Assembly (NCBI GenBank): GCA_944326525.1 | Contig: CALVEG010000004.1 | Span: forward strand, 62,001 to 126,000 | Length of the DNA: 64,000 nucleotides | Direction: 5' to 3' | From: Candidatus Gastranaerophilales bacterium | Lineage (GTDB): Bacteria; Cyanobacteriota; Vampirovibrionia; Gastranaerophilales; Gastranaerophilaceae | Shown: piece after piece, positions 33,145 through 42,533 of the stretch | Position numbering within the stretch: position 1 is the stretch's first letter | Layout: each line of letters opens with the position of its first letter | The notes under the pieces: generated by a model | Databases searched by the model: none | Told to the model about the DNA's origin: nothing | Seen by the model: only the letters and a program-made list of their open reading frames with translations | Program-made: the position numbers and the translations under genes

Positions 33145-34347
33145 ATGAAAACATTAAAATCAATGCGGCTTCATATCGGGATTTTCGGCAAAACAAATGT
33201 CGGCAAATCCTCACTTTTAAACAGAATAACCTCTCAAGAGATATCAATAGTATCGGAGATTGCAGGAACGACAACTGATATTGTCGAAAAATCAATGGAG
33301 CTTTTGCCTGTGGGCCCTGTGACATTCCTTGATACGGCAGGAATTGACGACAAGACAGCACTTGGCGAAAAAAGACTTGAAAAAACAATGTCTGTCATTA
33401 ACCGAACAGATGTAGCGGTTGTCGTTTGCGATTATAGGGGGATTGACGATTTTGAAAAAGGTTTGATTGCAAAATTCAAAGAACTAAAAATTCCATACCT
33501 TGTTGTGGTAAACAAGCTTGACGAACAGCCTATTCAAGATAAAGCGTACAAAGAGATTTTAGAACAGGTTCAAGACGAAAAACTGATTTTAAAGACTTCC
33601 GTTAAAACCGATAAAGACATAGTATTCAAGTTTAAAGACACGGTGGTAAAGCTTTTGCCCGAGGATTTTGTAAACTCACCGAAAATTGCAGGAGATCTTG
33701 TTCCTGCCAAAAGCACCGTAATTCTTGTAATCCCGATAGATAAAGAGGCGCCCAAAGGAAGAATAATTTTACCGCAAGTCCAAACTTTAAGAGATTTGTT
33801 AGATAGCAATTGCCTAACTTACGTTGTGAAAGAAACAGAATTAGCTGAAGCACTTAAAAACTTAAAAACCCCGCCGTCACTTGTAATAACAGACAGCCAG
33901 GCATTTAAACAGGTATCAGAAATTGTGCCTGAAGAAATTCCTCTAACCTCTTTTTCAATTTTATTTGCGAGATTAAAGGGAGATTTGCAAGCCTTTGCCA
34001 AAGGTGCCGAAGCGATAGAGAATTTAAAAGACGGCGATAAAGTTTTAATCCTTGAAAGCTGTACACATCACGCAATAGAAGACGATATCGGCAGAGTAAA
34101 AATTCCGAACTTATTAAAGAAAAAAACAGGAAAAAATTTAATAATAGAAAATTATGCGGGGCACGATTTTCCTGACATATCTGGTTATGCGCTTGTAATC
34201 CACTGCGGCGCTTGTATGACAAACAGACGTGAAGTTTTATCAAGAATTTTAATTGCTCAAGAAAAAGATATTCCGATAACGAACTACGGTATAGTAATTT
34301 CGTATTGTCTTGGGATTTTACCACGTGCAATCAAAATTTTTAATTAA
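33145..34347 (+). CDS. hydF: [FeFe]-hydrogenase maturation GTPase HydF
   Basis: I chose ATG 33145 (MKTLKSMRLHIG) after GAGAGGG; the frame is open upstream but crosses the rpsO terminator. The 400-residue protein has a GTPase domain (GKTNVGKSS, FLDTAGIDD, VVNKLDE), a dimerisation domain and a C-terminal Fe-S domain with Cys/His ligands ESCTHHAIED and HCGACM. HydF is the scaffold that carries the 2Fe subcluster made by HydE and HydG into the hydrogenase. Neither partner is in the window. It implies fermentative hydrogen metabolism. Confidence 0.95.
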   Translation: MKTLKSMRLHIGIFGKTNVGKSSLLNRITSQEISIVSEIAGTTTDIVEKSMELLPVGPVTFLDTAGIDDKTALGEKRLEKTMSVINRTDVAVVVCDYRGIDDFEKGLIAKFKELKIPYLVVVNKLDEQPIQDKAYKEILEQVQDEKLILKTSVKTDKDIVFKFKDTVVKLLPEDFVNSPKIAGDLVPAKSTVILVIPIDKEAPKGRIILPQVQTLRDLLDSNCLTYVVKETELAEALKNLKTPPSLVITDSQAFKQVSEIVPEEIPLTSFSILFARLKGDLQAFAKGAEAIENLKDGDKVLILESCTHHAIEDDIGRVKIPNLLKKKTGKNLIIENYAGHDFPDISGYALVIHCGACMTNRREVLSRILIAQEKDIPITNYGIVISYCLGILPRAIKIFN

Positions 34348-34371
34348 ATAAACATAAGCTAAAATATCAAA

Positions 34372-34608
34372 ACGGGAAATAATTTTTATCAGATAAAAGA
34401 AGTAGGTTCTACTCCTGCATACTGGGACCAAGCCCCAGCGCTCGAAATAGAACCCAATAATATTATAAATGATATTTCCGCAAATTTCAATCCTGTTCCA
34501 ATTATAATTCCGCTGCAAACATTACAAAATCTTTTAAAAACCAGCAGGGTGTGTCGTTTTGACGCACCAACAAATACTGATATTAAAAAAAATAAAAAAA
34601 CGAATTGA
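34372..34608 (+). pseudogene. Partial, start-less copy of the downstream repeat protein
   Basis: The DNA from about 34371 to 34533 is a close copy of 35488-35651 within the next gene: both encode TGNNFYQIKEV, then a diverged stretch, then NNIINDISANFNP and IIPLQTLQNL. The frame is open to a TGA at 34606 but has no start codon, and after QNL it runs into unrelated sequence starting with a GTGTGTCGTTTTGACGCACC-type hairpin. It is a truncated duplicate left by recombination. Confidence 0.85.
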
Positions 34609-34703
34609 CAGAATTGCTACACAAATAGTATAATAAGAATGCGCCTTTAATAAATAGCAAATGTTGTCCTTATATTTAAATTCACAAAAAAAGGACAAAT
34701 TAT

Positions 34704-36089
34704 ATGAAAAAAACAGAATCAAACAATTATGTAGAAACTATTTTAAAAAATGACAATTTAACAAAAAATCAAAAAGCAGAAATTATTAACTTTATCTACA
34801 ACAATTACAACAAAAAACTTGAAGAAGATTTAAGAAATTATCTAATTAAAATTTGGACAGGAGGGCTACTTGAAATTGGAAGTGCTGCGTTACCTTTTGC
34901 GGGTGCGGGCAAAGCCGGAGGAATAGTAGGGCAAAAACTGCTTCAAAAATCAATAGGCAGAAAATTATCACAGGAAATAGGTTCTGGAACAGCTTCGGGC
35001 TTAGCTTCAGGTGGAGTATTTGGCACAGGCAGAGGAATGATTGAGGATAAAAATCCTTTGATTACAGGATTACAGGATGCATTAATCGGACTTCTTACTG
35101 GAAGTTTCGCTGGCGGTGCCAGCGCCTATCTGGAAAAAGCCGTGCGGGCAAAATTGCTGGAAAACTCAAAACCTTTAAACAAACTTTCGCAAGCTCAAAT
35201 TAAAAATCTTGTAAAACGAGGGAAAAACTACTACAAAGATTATTTAAGTGGTACATCTGTACCTTATCCTTTATTAGATAAAATTTATTTTAGCAATTCC
35301 CAAGCAGGAGAAATAAGACCCCATAATATGAAAATGGTTCCGAAAATACCAGAACAAATTAGAAGTGCACAAGGACTAAAATACAGTAATGATAAACCTT
35401 GGAGAGAGGATGCAAATAATTTCTACAAATTATACAACACTTATAAAGGAAAAAACTATGAGTATGTAATAAGAAACAATGCAAATAAAACTGGAAATAA
35501 TTTTTATCAGATAAAAGAAGTGGACCCCAGTTCTGCATACTTGCACCACAACCAAGCGCTTGAACCGAGATCCAATAATATTATAAATGATATTTCCGCA
35601 AATTTCAACCCTATTTCAACAATAATTCCGCTGCAAACATTACAAAATCTTCAAGAGAATGAACAACCGTCATTTTTACTTGAAGGTAGTGTTGATATAA
35701 ATGTTGATAAATATGGTAATCATATCTTCACTCCGGAGGAAATCGCTCAGATGGATTCTGATGTATTCAGAGCGAATGAAAGCGCTATTATGAAACAGCT
35801 TCAGGCAGGGTTAATCGGACAGCAGATAAAGAATTTTGCAAACTTCACTAACCCGATTACCGGCGACAATAGAATTTTCTCACGAGAAGATATTGGCGCA
35901 ATGTCGGGAGATGAATACTCTGCAAATGAATCTGCAATTATGGAACAGCTAAAAAGCATCGGAATCCCAACAGGTAATGAACTTGAAGCTTCCTCGATTT
36001 TTGGAGGTGGAACGGTTTACGTAAGACCATACACACGCAGCGACGGCACCGAAGTAAAAGGCTATTGGAGAAGTTTACCTGCTTATTAA
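34704..36089 (+). CDS. Glycine-rich membrane-interacting protein with C-terminal repeats, phage- or toxin-like
   Basis: The 461-residue protein has a helical N-terminus (residues 1-45), a Gly/Ala-rich hydrophobic segment (about 50-150: GGLLEIGSAALPFAGAG; LLTGSFAGGASAYL), a globular middle (about 170-270), and two tandem repeats: FTPEEIAQMDSDVFRANES and FSREDIGAMSGDEYSANES, each followed by AIM(K/E)QL and an (L/I)G ending. It closes with VRPYTRSDGTEVKGYW. The Gly-rich core recalls pore regions of polymorphic toxins; the repeats recall phage structural proteins. Part of it is duplicated just upstream, as in gene-shuffling loci. Function is unproven. An AAAGGA site precedes the ATG. Confidence 0.6.
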   Translation: MKKTESNNYVETILKNDNLTKNQKAEIINFIYNNYNKKLEEDLRNYLIKIWTGGLLEIGSAALPFAGAGKAGGIVGQKLLQKSIGRKLSQEIGSGTASGLASGGVFGTGRGMIEDKNPLITGLQDALIGLLTGSFAGGASAYLEKAVRAKLLENSKPLNKLSQAQIKNLVKRGKNYYKDYLSGTSVPYPLLDKIYFSNSQAGEIRPHNMKMVPKIPEQIRSAQGLKYSNDKPWREDANNFYKLYNTYKGKNYEYVIRNNANKTGNNFYQIKEVDPSSAYLHHNQALEPRSNNIINDISANFNPISTIIPLQTLQNLQENEQPSFLLEGSVDINVDKYGNHIFTPEEIAQMDSDVFRANESAIMKQLQAGLIGQQIKNFANFTNPITGDNRIFSREDIGAMSGDEYSANESAIMEQLKSIGIPTGNELEASSIFGGGTVYVRPYTRSDGTEVKGYWRSLPAY

Positions 36090-36103
36090 TCCCAAAATTT
36101 TCC

Positions 36104-36137
36104 AAAACAGGAGGTTTCAAATCAAATCTCCTGTTTT
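36104..36137 (+). terminator. Terminator of the repeat-protein gene
   Basis: AAAACAGGAG pairs with CTCCTGTTTT, followed by more T. It overlaps the end of the convergent gene at 36117. Confidence 0.8.
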
Positions 36138-36374
36138 TTCAATCTTCTCTCTTGAATTAATTTCCATATAAATATCCTGAAGATAATAAAACAAATTGTC
36201 GTGCGTTTTTTCCAATTCCGCAAAAATAATTTCCGAAAGAATTAAAGCATTTGAGCATTCTTCACTATAATCCTGATTTGCATTAAGATAAGTGTTCAAA
36301 ATAAAAACAAGCTGGCACAAAGATTTAAGATTACAACTTATCTTTTTAAGTTTTTCAAGATTAACATCTGGCAT
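36117..36374 (-). CDS. Small helical hypothetical protein
   Basis: The 85-residue protein is almost all helix (NLEKLKKISCNLKSLCQL; ALILSEIIFAELEKTHDN; DIYMEINSREKIEK) and soluble. It may be a four-helix bundle or a small partner or immunity protein for the convergent repeat protein, but that is a guess from position. It ends in TGA. Confidence 0.5.
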   Translation of the reverse strand: MPDVNLEKLKKISCNLKSLCQLVFILNTYLNANQDYSEECSNALILSEIIFAELEKTHDNLFYYLQDIYMEINSREKIEKTGDLI

Positions 36375-36471
36375 AAAATTTCACCTATTCAATACATTTT
36401 GCATATAATAATATTCTTTATGCCTATTATTATATCTAGAAATAAAAATGTCAATACAATAGCATAAAGGT

Positions 36472-36696
36472 ATGAAAAATAAAGAAATCAACATACAAAT
36501 CGGGAACAACTTAAGAGCAGAGAGAAACCGCCGCAACCTTTCACAAGAAGAGCTTGCAGAAATGTCAGACCTTCAAAGACAACACATTTCAAAAATCGAA
36601 AACGGTCAAATTGATGTACGAGTTTCAACATTGGTACCGATTTTAAAAGCTTTGGATATCAAATTTGAACAACTGTTTGATGTTTCGGGGTTGTAA
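36472..36696 (+). CDS. XRE-family helix-turn-helix regulator, copy 1
   Basis: The 74-residue single-domain protein has IGNNLRAERNRRNLSQEELAE split over helices 1-2, the recognition region DLQRQHISKIENGQ and a conserved end, KALDIKFEQLFDVSGL. It is a Cro/C1-type DNA-binding protein. A paralogue follows at 36811 with the same C-terminus. Such paired XRE genes often mark mobile-element remnants; the phage-like gene upstream fits. Confidence 0.85.
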   Translation: MKNKEINIQIGNNLRAERNRRNLSQEELAEMSDLQRQHISKIENGQIDVRVSTLVPILKALDIKFEQLFDVSGL

Positions 36697-36798
36697 CTGC
36701 AAAAATATTTAATTTTTCAAAGTTCAACACAATAAAAATTTCGTCTTTAGCGTATATATTTATATCTATAGCATATAGAATTATGTATGTCAATAGAA

Positions 36799-36804
36799 TA
36801 ATAT
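36799..36804 (+). promoter_or_regulatory. -10 box of XRE copy 2, probable leaderless transcript
   Basis: TAATAT ends six bases before ATG 36811, with no ribosome site. Confidence 0.4.
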
Positions 36805-36810
36805 ACACTT

Positions 36811-37032
36811 ATGGATAAAGAGAGCCTTATTACATTTGGTACAAATTTGTGTGCTGAAAGACACCGCAAAAAGCTTTCGCAAGAAGAACTTGCCGCAAAA
36901 GCAGGTTTGCAAATGCAGCAAATCAGCAAAATCGAAAATGGTAAAGCTGATTTTAAATTTACAACCTTGCTTAGATTAATGAAAGCATTAAATGTTAAAT
37001 TTGAACAACTGTTTGATGTTTCGGAGCTTTAA
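36811..37032 (+). CDS. XRE-family helix-turn-helix regulator, copy 2
   Basis: The 73-residue paralogue of the gene at 36472 shares LSQEELA, QISKIENG and KALNVKFEQLFDVSEL. Recognition-helix residues differ (GLQMQQ against DLQRQH), so the two may bind related but distinct sites or heterodimerise. It converges on the DciA-like gene with a 6-bp gap. Confidence 0.85.
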   Translation: MDKESLITFGTNLCAERHRKKLSQEELAAKAGLQMQQISKIENGKADFKFTTLLRLMKALNVKFEQLFDVSEL

Positions 37033-37038
37033 CTTAGC

Positions 37039-37377
37039 CTATTCAACTTCCTGCACCCACTTTTTCGGGTCAAATTTTAAATCGGTAACTTTAAGTTTCA
37101 AAGATTCCAAATAAGGCTTAAACTTAACAAGAAGCTGAGTTTTTTTAAGCATAAGTTCCTGCGCCACAATCCCGTTTTCGCAGGCAATAACCATAACCCC
37201 GCCCGAAAGCATTGAATAAGGTTTTGATTTTTGCGCAAACTTTGCCCCTGCAACTTTGTCCCAAAACTTGTATAAATTATTTCTGGTAATCGCTTTTCTG
37301 ATTTCTTTTTCTTCAAGCATTTTAGCGACAATGCTGTCCGTTCCGACAAAATCAGTATAAAGAACTTTTTTAACCAT
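37039..37377 (-). CDS. DUF721 protein, DciA-like helicase loader candidate
   Basis: The 112-residue protein has the DUF721 pattern: LYKFWDKVAGAKFAQKSKPY, then a strand pair GGVMVIACENGIVAQEL and LLVKFKPYLESLKLKVTDLKF split by a helix. DciA is the ancestral loader of the replicative helicase DnaB. The N-terminal KH-like region is present, but a basic C-terminal tail is short. Function is inferred from the family. Confidence 0.75.
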   Translation of the reverse strand: MVKKVLYTDFVGTDSIVAKMLEEKEIRKAITRNNLYKFWDKVAGAKFAQKSKPYSMLSGGVMVIACENGIVAQELMLKKTQLLVKFKPYLESLKLKVTDLKFDPKKWVQEVE

Positions 37378-37504
37378 ACAGCCTCTGTTTAATTAAGCTT
37401 TACGGGAATTCGTTTTCATATCTGAAAACAGCCTAACCTAATCCCATATAATTCATCACATGTAAAATAATAATTGCAATTTTTGTATCCGAATATTTTT
37501 ATGA

Positions 37505-37510
37505 TATTAT
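37505..37510 (+). promoter_or_regulatory. -10 box of the NrnA-like gene, probable leaderless transcript
   Basis: TATTAT ends six bases before ATG 37517, with no ribosome site. Confidence 0.5.
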
Positions 37511-37516
37511 TTTAAA

Positions 37517-38482
37517 ATGGAATTCTTACAACTAAATGATATCATAAAATCGTCAAAAAACATACTGATAATCTCACACATCAACCCTGACGGGGACACA
37601 TTAGGTTCAATCTGCGCTATGGCTGATGTGATAAAGGATAATTTTCATAAAGAATGCGATCTTTTATGTCCTTCAAGAGTTCCAAAGACTTACGAATTTC
37701 TGCATAATTCGGAAAAAATTAAAACGCTTGAAGAAATGGATTTTTCAAGGGAATACGACCTTGTAATCTGCGTGGACGATGCTGCATTGGACAGAATAGG
37801 AGATGCTAAAACCTTGTTTGAAAAAGCGAAATGTACCGCAAATATTGACCACCATAAAACAAACAGAGGTTATGCGGACATAAATATTATAAGAGCGGAA
37901 GCAAGTTCGACAGGAGAAGTTTTGTGCGAAATTTTTGAAGATTTAAAGCTTAAAGTATCAAAGGAAGCTGCTTCATCTTTATATACGGCAATATTGACGG
38001 ATACAGGCTCCTTCAGATTTGACAACACAACATCAGATTCATTAAAAGCCGCAGCACACCTTGTTAAAAAAGGCGCAAATCCGTCATCAATTTATAAAAA
38101 AGTATACGAATCTTCCTCCAAAAATCATGTACTTTTCCAAGCATATTGCATAAGTAAAGCTGAATTTACGGATGAGGACAAAGTTGCCTATACAACGGTT
38201 TACAAAAAAGACATTGAAAAATTTAACGCGCCGGAAGATTGCACTGAAGGTTTGACAGAAAAATTGAGAGCGATAGTTACAACAGAAGTGGCATTTGTAG
38301 CACGAGAGATAAGTTCATCTGTCAGCAAAATTTCGATGCGCAGCAAAACGGCAGATGTAGCGGAAATCTGTGCAGTATTTGGCGGCGGCGGCCACAAACT
38401 TGCCGCAGGATGTATGATTAAGGGAACAGTTAAAGAAGCTGTAAAGAAAATTCTTGATGAAATCAGAAAAAGAAAAATCTAA
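37517..38482 (+). CDS. nrnA: DHH-DHHA1 phosphoesterase, NrnA-type oligoribonuclease/pAp phosphatase
   Basis: The 321-residue enzyme has the DHH motifs SHINPDGDTLGS, CVDDAALDRIGD, NIDHHKTN and the DTGSFRF segment, then a DHHA1 domain ending FGGGGHKLAAGCMI. NrnA degrades nanoRNA and dephosphorylates pAp. It overlaps the YihY gene by 26 bp, so the two are cotranscribed. Confidence 0.92.
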   Translation: MEFLQLNDIIKSSKNILIISHINPDGDTLGSICAMADVIKDNFHKECDLLCPSRVPKTYEFLHNSEKIKTLEEMDFSREYDLVICVDDAALDRIGDAKTLFEKAKCTANIDHHKTNRGYADINIIRAEASSTGEVLCEIFEDLKLKVSKEAASSLYTAILTDTGSFRFDNTTSDSLKAAAHLVKKGANPSSIYKKVYESSSKNHVLFQAYCISKAEFTDEDKVAYTTVYKKDIEKFNAPEDCTEGLTEKLRAIVTTEVAFVAREISSSVSKISMRSKTADVAEICAVFGGGGHKLAAGCMIKGTVKEAVKKILDEIRKRKI

Positions 38483-39383
38483 AAAAATATCTTTTCGCCC
38501 GATAGTAAGGGGTATAAAACGTCTGATAATCTCTGTTATAAAAAACGATTTTTTCGGAATGGCAGCAGAGATGGGCTTTTGGATGGTTATTGGGATTTTC
38601 CCTTTTATGCTGTTTTTGATGGCAGTTTTTGGATGGATGGGAAACAAATCCTATATGGATCCTGTATTGATATTTCTTTCAACAATAATGCCTGAGCAAT
38701 CAATGGATTTAATCATAACTGTACTTTCAGAAGTCACAATATTTTCTCAAGGAAAACTTATGGCCACAATCGGCATTGTAGTTACACTTGTTTTGTCAAC
38801 AAATGCTCTTGCTGTAGTTTTAAAGGGATTAAATCGAGCATATAAAGTGGAAGAAACCAGAAGTTTTATATATACAAGAATTTTGTCATTAATGATGGTT
38901 TTTGTAAATAACATGGTTTTATTTTTAACGATAAACCTAATTGTATTCGGAAAAGTAATCATCAATTTTCTTGTAAGACACCTGCATATGTCACAGAATC
39001 TTGCTGTGATGTTATTAACTTTAAGATGGCCGATAGCATTTTTAGCATTATATTTAATGGCATTTTTATGTTATTACATTTTGCCTGATTTAAGAGGGAA
39101 TGACAAATTTAAACGAGCAAGCGCACTTCCCGGAACCTTCTTTTTCTGTTCATTCTGGCTTTTAGGTTCTTGGGGATTTTCAATATATGTAAACAACTTG
39201 AGAACATACAACATGGTTTACGGCACAATCGGAGCATTTGCTGTTTTAATGGTATGGCTTTATTACACATCAATTTTAATACTAATCGGCGGAGAAATAA
39301 ATTCACAAATTTATAACAGGTTATCCGCAAAAGCCGAAGAAATACGAGCAGATTTTGAAAAACTTAAAAAGCCGGGGACTTAA
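38457..39383 (+). CDS. YihY/BrkB-family membrane protein
   Basis: I chose ATG 38457, inside the end of the previous gene. The 308-residue protein has about six transmembrane helices and the family marks FGMAAEMGFWMVIGIFPF near the start and YNMVYGTIGAFAVLMVWLYY near the end, followed by the usual LIGGEINSQI. YihY proteins have been mistaken for RNase BN; their role is unknown, possibly transport or envelope maintenance. The C-terminal tail is basic and cytoplasmic. Confidence 0.9.
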   Translation: MKSEKEKSKKISFRPIVRGIKRLIISVIKNDFFGMAAEMGFWMVIGIFPFMLFLMAVFGWMGNKSYMDPVLIFLSTIMPEQSMDLIITVLSEVTIFSQGKLMATIGIVVTLVLSTNALAVVLKGLNRAYKVEETRSFIYTRILSLMMVFVNNMVLFLTINLIVFGKVIINFLVRHLHMSQNLAVMLLTLRWPIAFLALYLMAFLCYYILPDLRGNDKFKRASALPGTFFFCSFWLLGSWGFSIYVNNLRTYNMVYGTIGAFAVLMVWLYYTSILILIGGEINSQIYNRLSAKAEEIRADFEKLKKPGT

Positions 39384-39475
39384 AAAATCCTCCTATTCCC
39401 GTAATTTGCTTTATTTTTTTGTTTTTCGTAAAATAAGCTTGCAAGATTTTTTATTTTTAAATAAGGAGAAAAAAT

Positions 39476-40678
39476 ATGAAAAAATCTATTCATGATTTAG
39501 GAGACATCAAAGGAAAACGCGCATTAATCCGTGTTGATATCAACGTTCCTTTAGATGCAGACAAAAACGTAACAGATGATACAAGAATTCAGGCTATATT
39601 GCCGACCGTAAATTTCTTAAAAGATAAAGGTGCAAAAATTATATTAATGGCACACTTGGGCCGTCCGAAAGGCGAATGGAACATGGAATTTTCACTTGAA
39701 CCTGTAGCAAAATACTTATCAAAAGTATTAGGTGAAGATGTATTATTTGTTTCATCAAAAGTAGGCGAAGGTGCTGAAAAAGAATTGGAAAATCTAAAAG
39801 ACGGACAGGTTGCATTGTTAGAAAACATTCGTTTCTACAAAGCAGAAGAAGCAAAAGATGATGATATGACATTTGCAGAAGAATTGGCAAAACTTGGTGA
39901 TTTTTATGTAAACGATGCATTCGGTGCAGCACACAGAAATCACACATCAACAGCAAAATTGGCAAAAGTTCTAAAACCGGCAGTATCAGGCTTGTTGATG
40001 GAAAAAGAAATCAGATGTTTATCACAAGCATTAGACAACCCGACTCGTCCGTTCACAGCAGTTGTAGGCGGAGCAAAAGTTTCATCAAAAATCGGTGTTT
40101 TGGAAAACTTGCTTGACAAAGTAGACAACATGATTATCGGCGGCGGTATGGCTTACACATTTGTAAAAGCAAACGGCGGCAAAATCGGTAACTCAATTTG
40201 CGAAGATGATCAACTTGAAGTTGCAAAAGCAATCGAGAAAAAAGCAGCTGATAAAGGTGTAAAACTTGTAATGGCAACAGATGTTCTTGCAACAGATGAT
40301 TTTTCAGGCAACGGCACAAACAAATTCGTAAAAATCAACGAAATTCCGGACGGATTTGAAGGTGTAGACGCAGGCCCTGATTCAAGAAAAGCATTTGCAG
40401 AAGTTTTGAAATCATCAAAAACAATTTTGATGAACGGTCCTGTTGGTGCATTTGAAAACCCGAAATTTGCAGAAGGAACAAAAGCAGTATTGGAAGCAAT
40501 CGTAGAAGCAACAAAAAATGGTGCAACTTCTGTAATTGGCGGCGGCGACTCAGTTTCAGCAGCTAAAAAATTCTTCAAAGCAGAAGACTTCACTCACGTA
40601 TCAACAGGCGGCGGAGCTTCTTTGGAATTCATCGAAGGAAAAGTTCTTCCTGGCGTTGCAGCGTTGGATGACAAGTAA
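39476..40678 (+). CDS. pgk: Phosphoglycerate kinase
   Basis: The 400-residue glycolytic enzyme has RVDINVPLD, LMAHLGRPKGE, NDAFGAAHRNHTS, VVGGAKVSSKI, NGPVGAFE and IGGGDSVSAAKKF in order. AAGGAG precedes the ATG. It is monocistronic with a strong terminator; tpiA lies 4 kb downstream. Confidence 0.98.
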   Translation: MKKSIHDLGDIKGKRALIRVDINVPLDADKNVTDDTRIQAILPTVNFLKDKGAKIILMAHLGRPKGEWNMEFSLEPVAKYLSKVLGEDVLFVSSKVGEGAEKELENLKDGQVALLENIRFYKAEEAKDDDMTFAEELAKLGDFYVNDAFGAAHRNHTSTAKLAKVLKPAVSGLLMEKEIRCLSQALDNPTRPFTAVVGGAKVSSKIGVLENLLDKVDNMIIGGGMAYTFVKANGGKIGNSICEDDQLEVAKAIEKKAADKGVKLVMATDVLATDDFSGNGTNKFVKINEIPDGFEGVDAGPDSRKAFAEVLKSSKTILMNGPVGAFENPKFAEGTKAVLEAIVEATKNGATSVIGGGDSVSAAKKFFKAEDFTHVSTGGGASLEFIEGKVLPGVAALDDK

Positions 40679-40698
40679 ACTAAAATTTACTAAAATTT

Positions 40699-40733
40699 TA
40701 AAAAAGCCTCTGAATGTTTCAGGGGCTTTTTTT
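40699..40733 (+). terminator. Terminator of pgk
   Basis: AAAAGCCTCTGAA pairs with TTCAGGGGCTTTT, followed by T residues. Confidence 0.9.
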
Positions 40734-40745
40734 ATATTAATTTAA

Positions 40746-41090
40746 TTAGACTTCATATTGCTTATTTTGCATTTTTAATTGTTCAATTTTTTGTTCTCTT
40801 TGTGCAATAATTTGGTTTAAATCTTGTATATGAGTTTGGAGTCTGGCTTTTTTCTGTGGGTCTTGTGTTTGTTGAATATCCTTTTCCACATTTACGGCAG
40901 CTTTGCTTAATTCAACCAGAGCTGCGGTTTCAGCAAGAATTTCTGCCGATAATTGAGAACTTACACGGCTATTATCAATCGAAGGTATTTGAGAAACTTG
41001 AGGCATTTGCGCATTTTTAACAGGCGGTATCGTATAAGTCGGGGTAGAAAACGATTGAACTTGGGGCTGATAATAAGGTACATTCATCAT
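40746..41090 (-). CDS. Hypothetical protein with C-terminal coiled coil
   Basis: I chose ATG 41090 (MMNVPYYQ) 11 bases after AGGAG. The 114-residue protein has a Pro/Gln-rich N-terminal half (PYYQPQVQSFSTPTYTIPP) and a long helix from about residue 50 to the end, with heptad character (IQDLNQIIAQREQKIEQLK). The plan, a disordered start with a coiled-coil tail, suggests a scaffold or adaptor. No family is recognised. Confidence 0.55.
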   Translation of the reverse strand: MMNVPYYQPQVQSFSTPTYTIPPVKNAQMPQVSQIPSIDNSRVSSQLSAEILAETAALVELSKAAVNVEKDIQQTQDPQKKARLQTHIQDLNQIIAQREQKIEQLKMQNKQYEV

Positions 41091-41232
41091 AATAAGACAC
41101 ACTCCTATTTTTTCACACTTACATATTTAAAAATTCTAAAACTTACAAATTGCATGTTTTAAAAAGAATATTGCAAAATGTTAAGCTCTGACATATAATC
41201 ATGCTGTAAGATTTAGGAAAGGAGAGTTTAAT

Positions 41233-42441
41233 ATGTTTGAAAAGGATATTAACATTAACGATATCAAAGAAATCAGAACTCGTACCACGGTATATTTTGG
41301 AGTTGGTGCAATAAAAAAAATTGACGATATCGCAAAAGTTTTAAAAGACAAAGGAATAGACAAAGTAATCGTAATGTCCGGCAGAAACGCATACAAAGCA
41401 ACAGGGGCATGGGATTATGTTGAAAAAGCCTTAAAAGATAATGGAATTGGTTACATAAATTACGATCAGGTAACCCCAAACCCGACAACACACCACGTAA
41501 ACGATGCTGCTAAAATGGCAAGAGAATTTGGAGCAAAAGCAGTCATTGCAATCGGCGGCGGATCTCCGACAGATGCAGGAAAATCGGTTGCAATATTACT
41601 TGAATACCCTGACAAAACAGCAAATGATATCTATGAATTTACATTCACACCTGATAAAGCAGCCCCGATTGTGTCAATCAACTTAACACACGGAACAGGT
41701 ACTGAAACAAACAGATTTGCGGTTGTAACAGTTCCAGAAAAAGACTTCAAACCTGCAATTGCTTATGATTGCATCTACCCGATGTTTGCAATTGATGACC
41801 CTCAATTGATGACAAAATTAAGTCCAAAACAAACAAGATACGTATCAATTGATGCCGTAAACCACGTAGTCGAAGCTGCAACTTCAACAGTAATGTCACC
41901 ATACAGCGTAACCCTTGCAAGAGAAGTAATCGCATTGGTTCACAAATATCTTCCAAAAGCAATCGAAAATCCGGAAGATTTGGAAGCTAGATATTACTTG
42001 GCTTATGCAGCAATGATGGGCGGAGTATGCTTTGATAATGGGCTTTTACACTACACCCACGCACTTGAGCACCCGCTAAGTGCCGTAAAACACGAATTAT
42101 CACATGGTTTAGGACTTGCAATTTTGCTACCTGCAGTAATCAAAACTATGTACAAAGATAGAGCACACGTTTTAGCAGAAATCTTGAAGCCGATTAATCC
42201 TGACTTGGAAGGTGATCCTTCAGAAGCATATCAAGCAGCAAAATCAGTTCAAGATTGGTTATTCTCAGTCGATGTAACCTCAAAACTTGAAGACGAAGGA
42301 TTTACAGAAGCTGACGTTGAAAAATTGACAAACCTTGTTTATACAACACCGTCTTTAAGCGGTTTACTTGATATCGCACCATCAGGAAACGGACGTGAAG
42401 TTGTAGAAACAATTTACAGAGAATCAATCAAACCTTTGTAA
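41233..42441 (+). CDS. Iron-containing alcohol dehydrogenase
   Basis: The 402-residue enzyme has the NAD-binding GGGSPTDAGK and the metal site: Asp in the SIDAVNHVVEA stretch with its His, HALEHPL and HELSHGLG. This is the group III alcohol dehydrogenase fold. A role in ethanol or butanol formation, reoxidising NADH during fermentation, is likely. GGAGAG precedes the ATG, and a strong terminator follows. Confidence 0.93.
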   Translation: MFEKDININDIKEIRTRTTVYFGVGAIKKIDDIAKVLKDKGIDKVIVMSGRNAYKATGAWDYVEKALKDNGIGYINYDQVTPNPTTHHVNDAAKMAREFGAKAVIAIGGGSPTDAGKSVAILLEYPDKTANDIYEFTFTPDKAAPIVSINLTHGTGTETNRFAVVTVPEKDFKPAIAYDCIYPMFAIDDPQLMTKLSPKQTRYVSIDAVNHVVEAATSTVMSPYSVTLAREVIALVHKYLPKAIENPEDLEARYYLAYAAMMGGVCFDNGLLHYTHALEHPLSAVKHELSHGLGLAILLPAVIKTMYKDRAHVLAEILKPINPDLEGDPSEAYQAAKSVQDWLFSVDVTSKLEDEGFTEADVEKLTNLVYTTPSLSGLLDIAPSGNGREVVETIYRESIKPL

Positions 42442-42470
42442 ATAAGAGATAAAAGCTAAGATTAAATAAA

Positions 42471-42503
42471 GGCGCCGAGGCAAATTACCTCGGCGCCCAT
42501 TTT
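42471..42503 (+). terminator. Terminator of the alcohol dehydrogenase gene
   Basis: A ten-bp GC-rich stem, GGCGCCGAGG/CCTCGGCGCC, is followed by a T-rich tail. Confidence 0.85.
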
Positions 42504-42533
42504 ATTTTCCTTCTTTAAATAAAAAATTTAACC

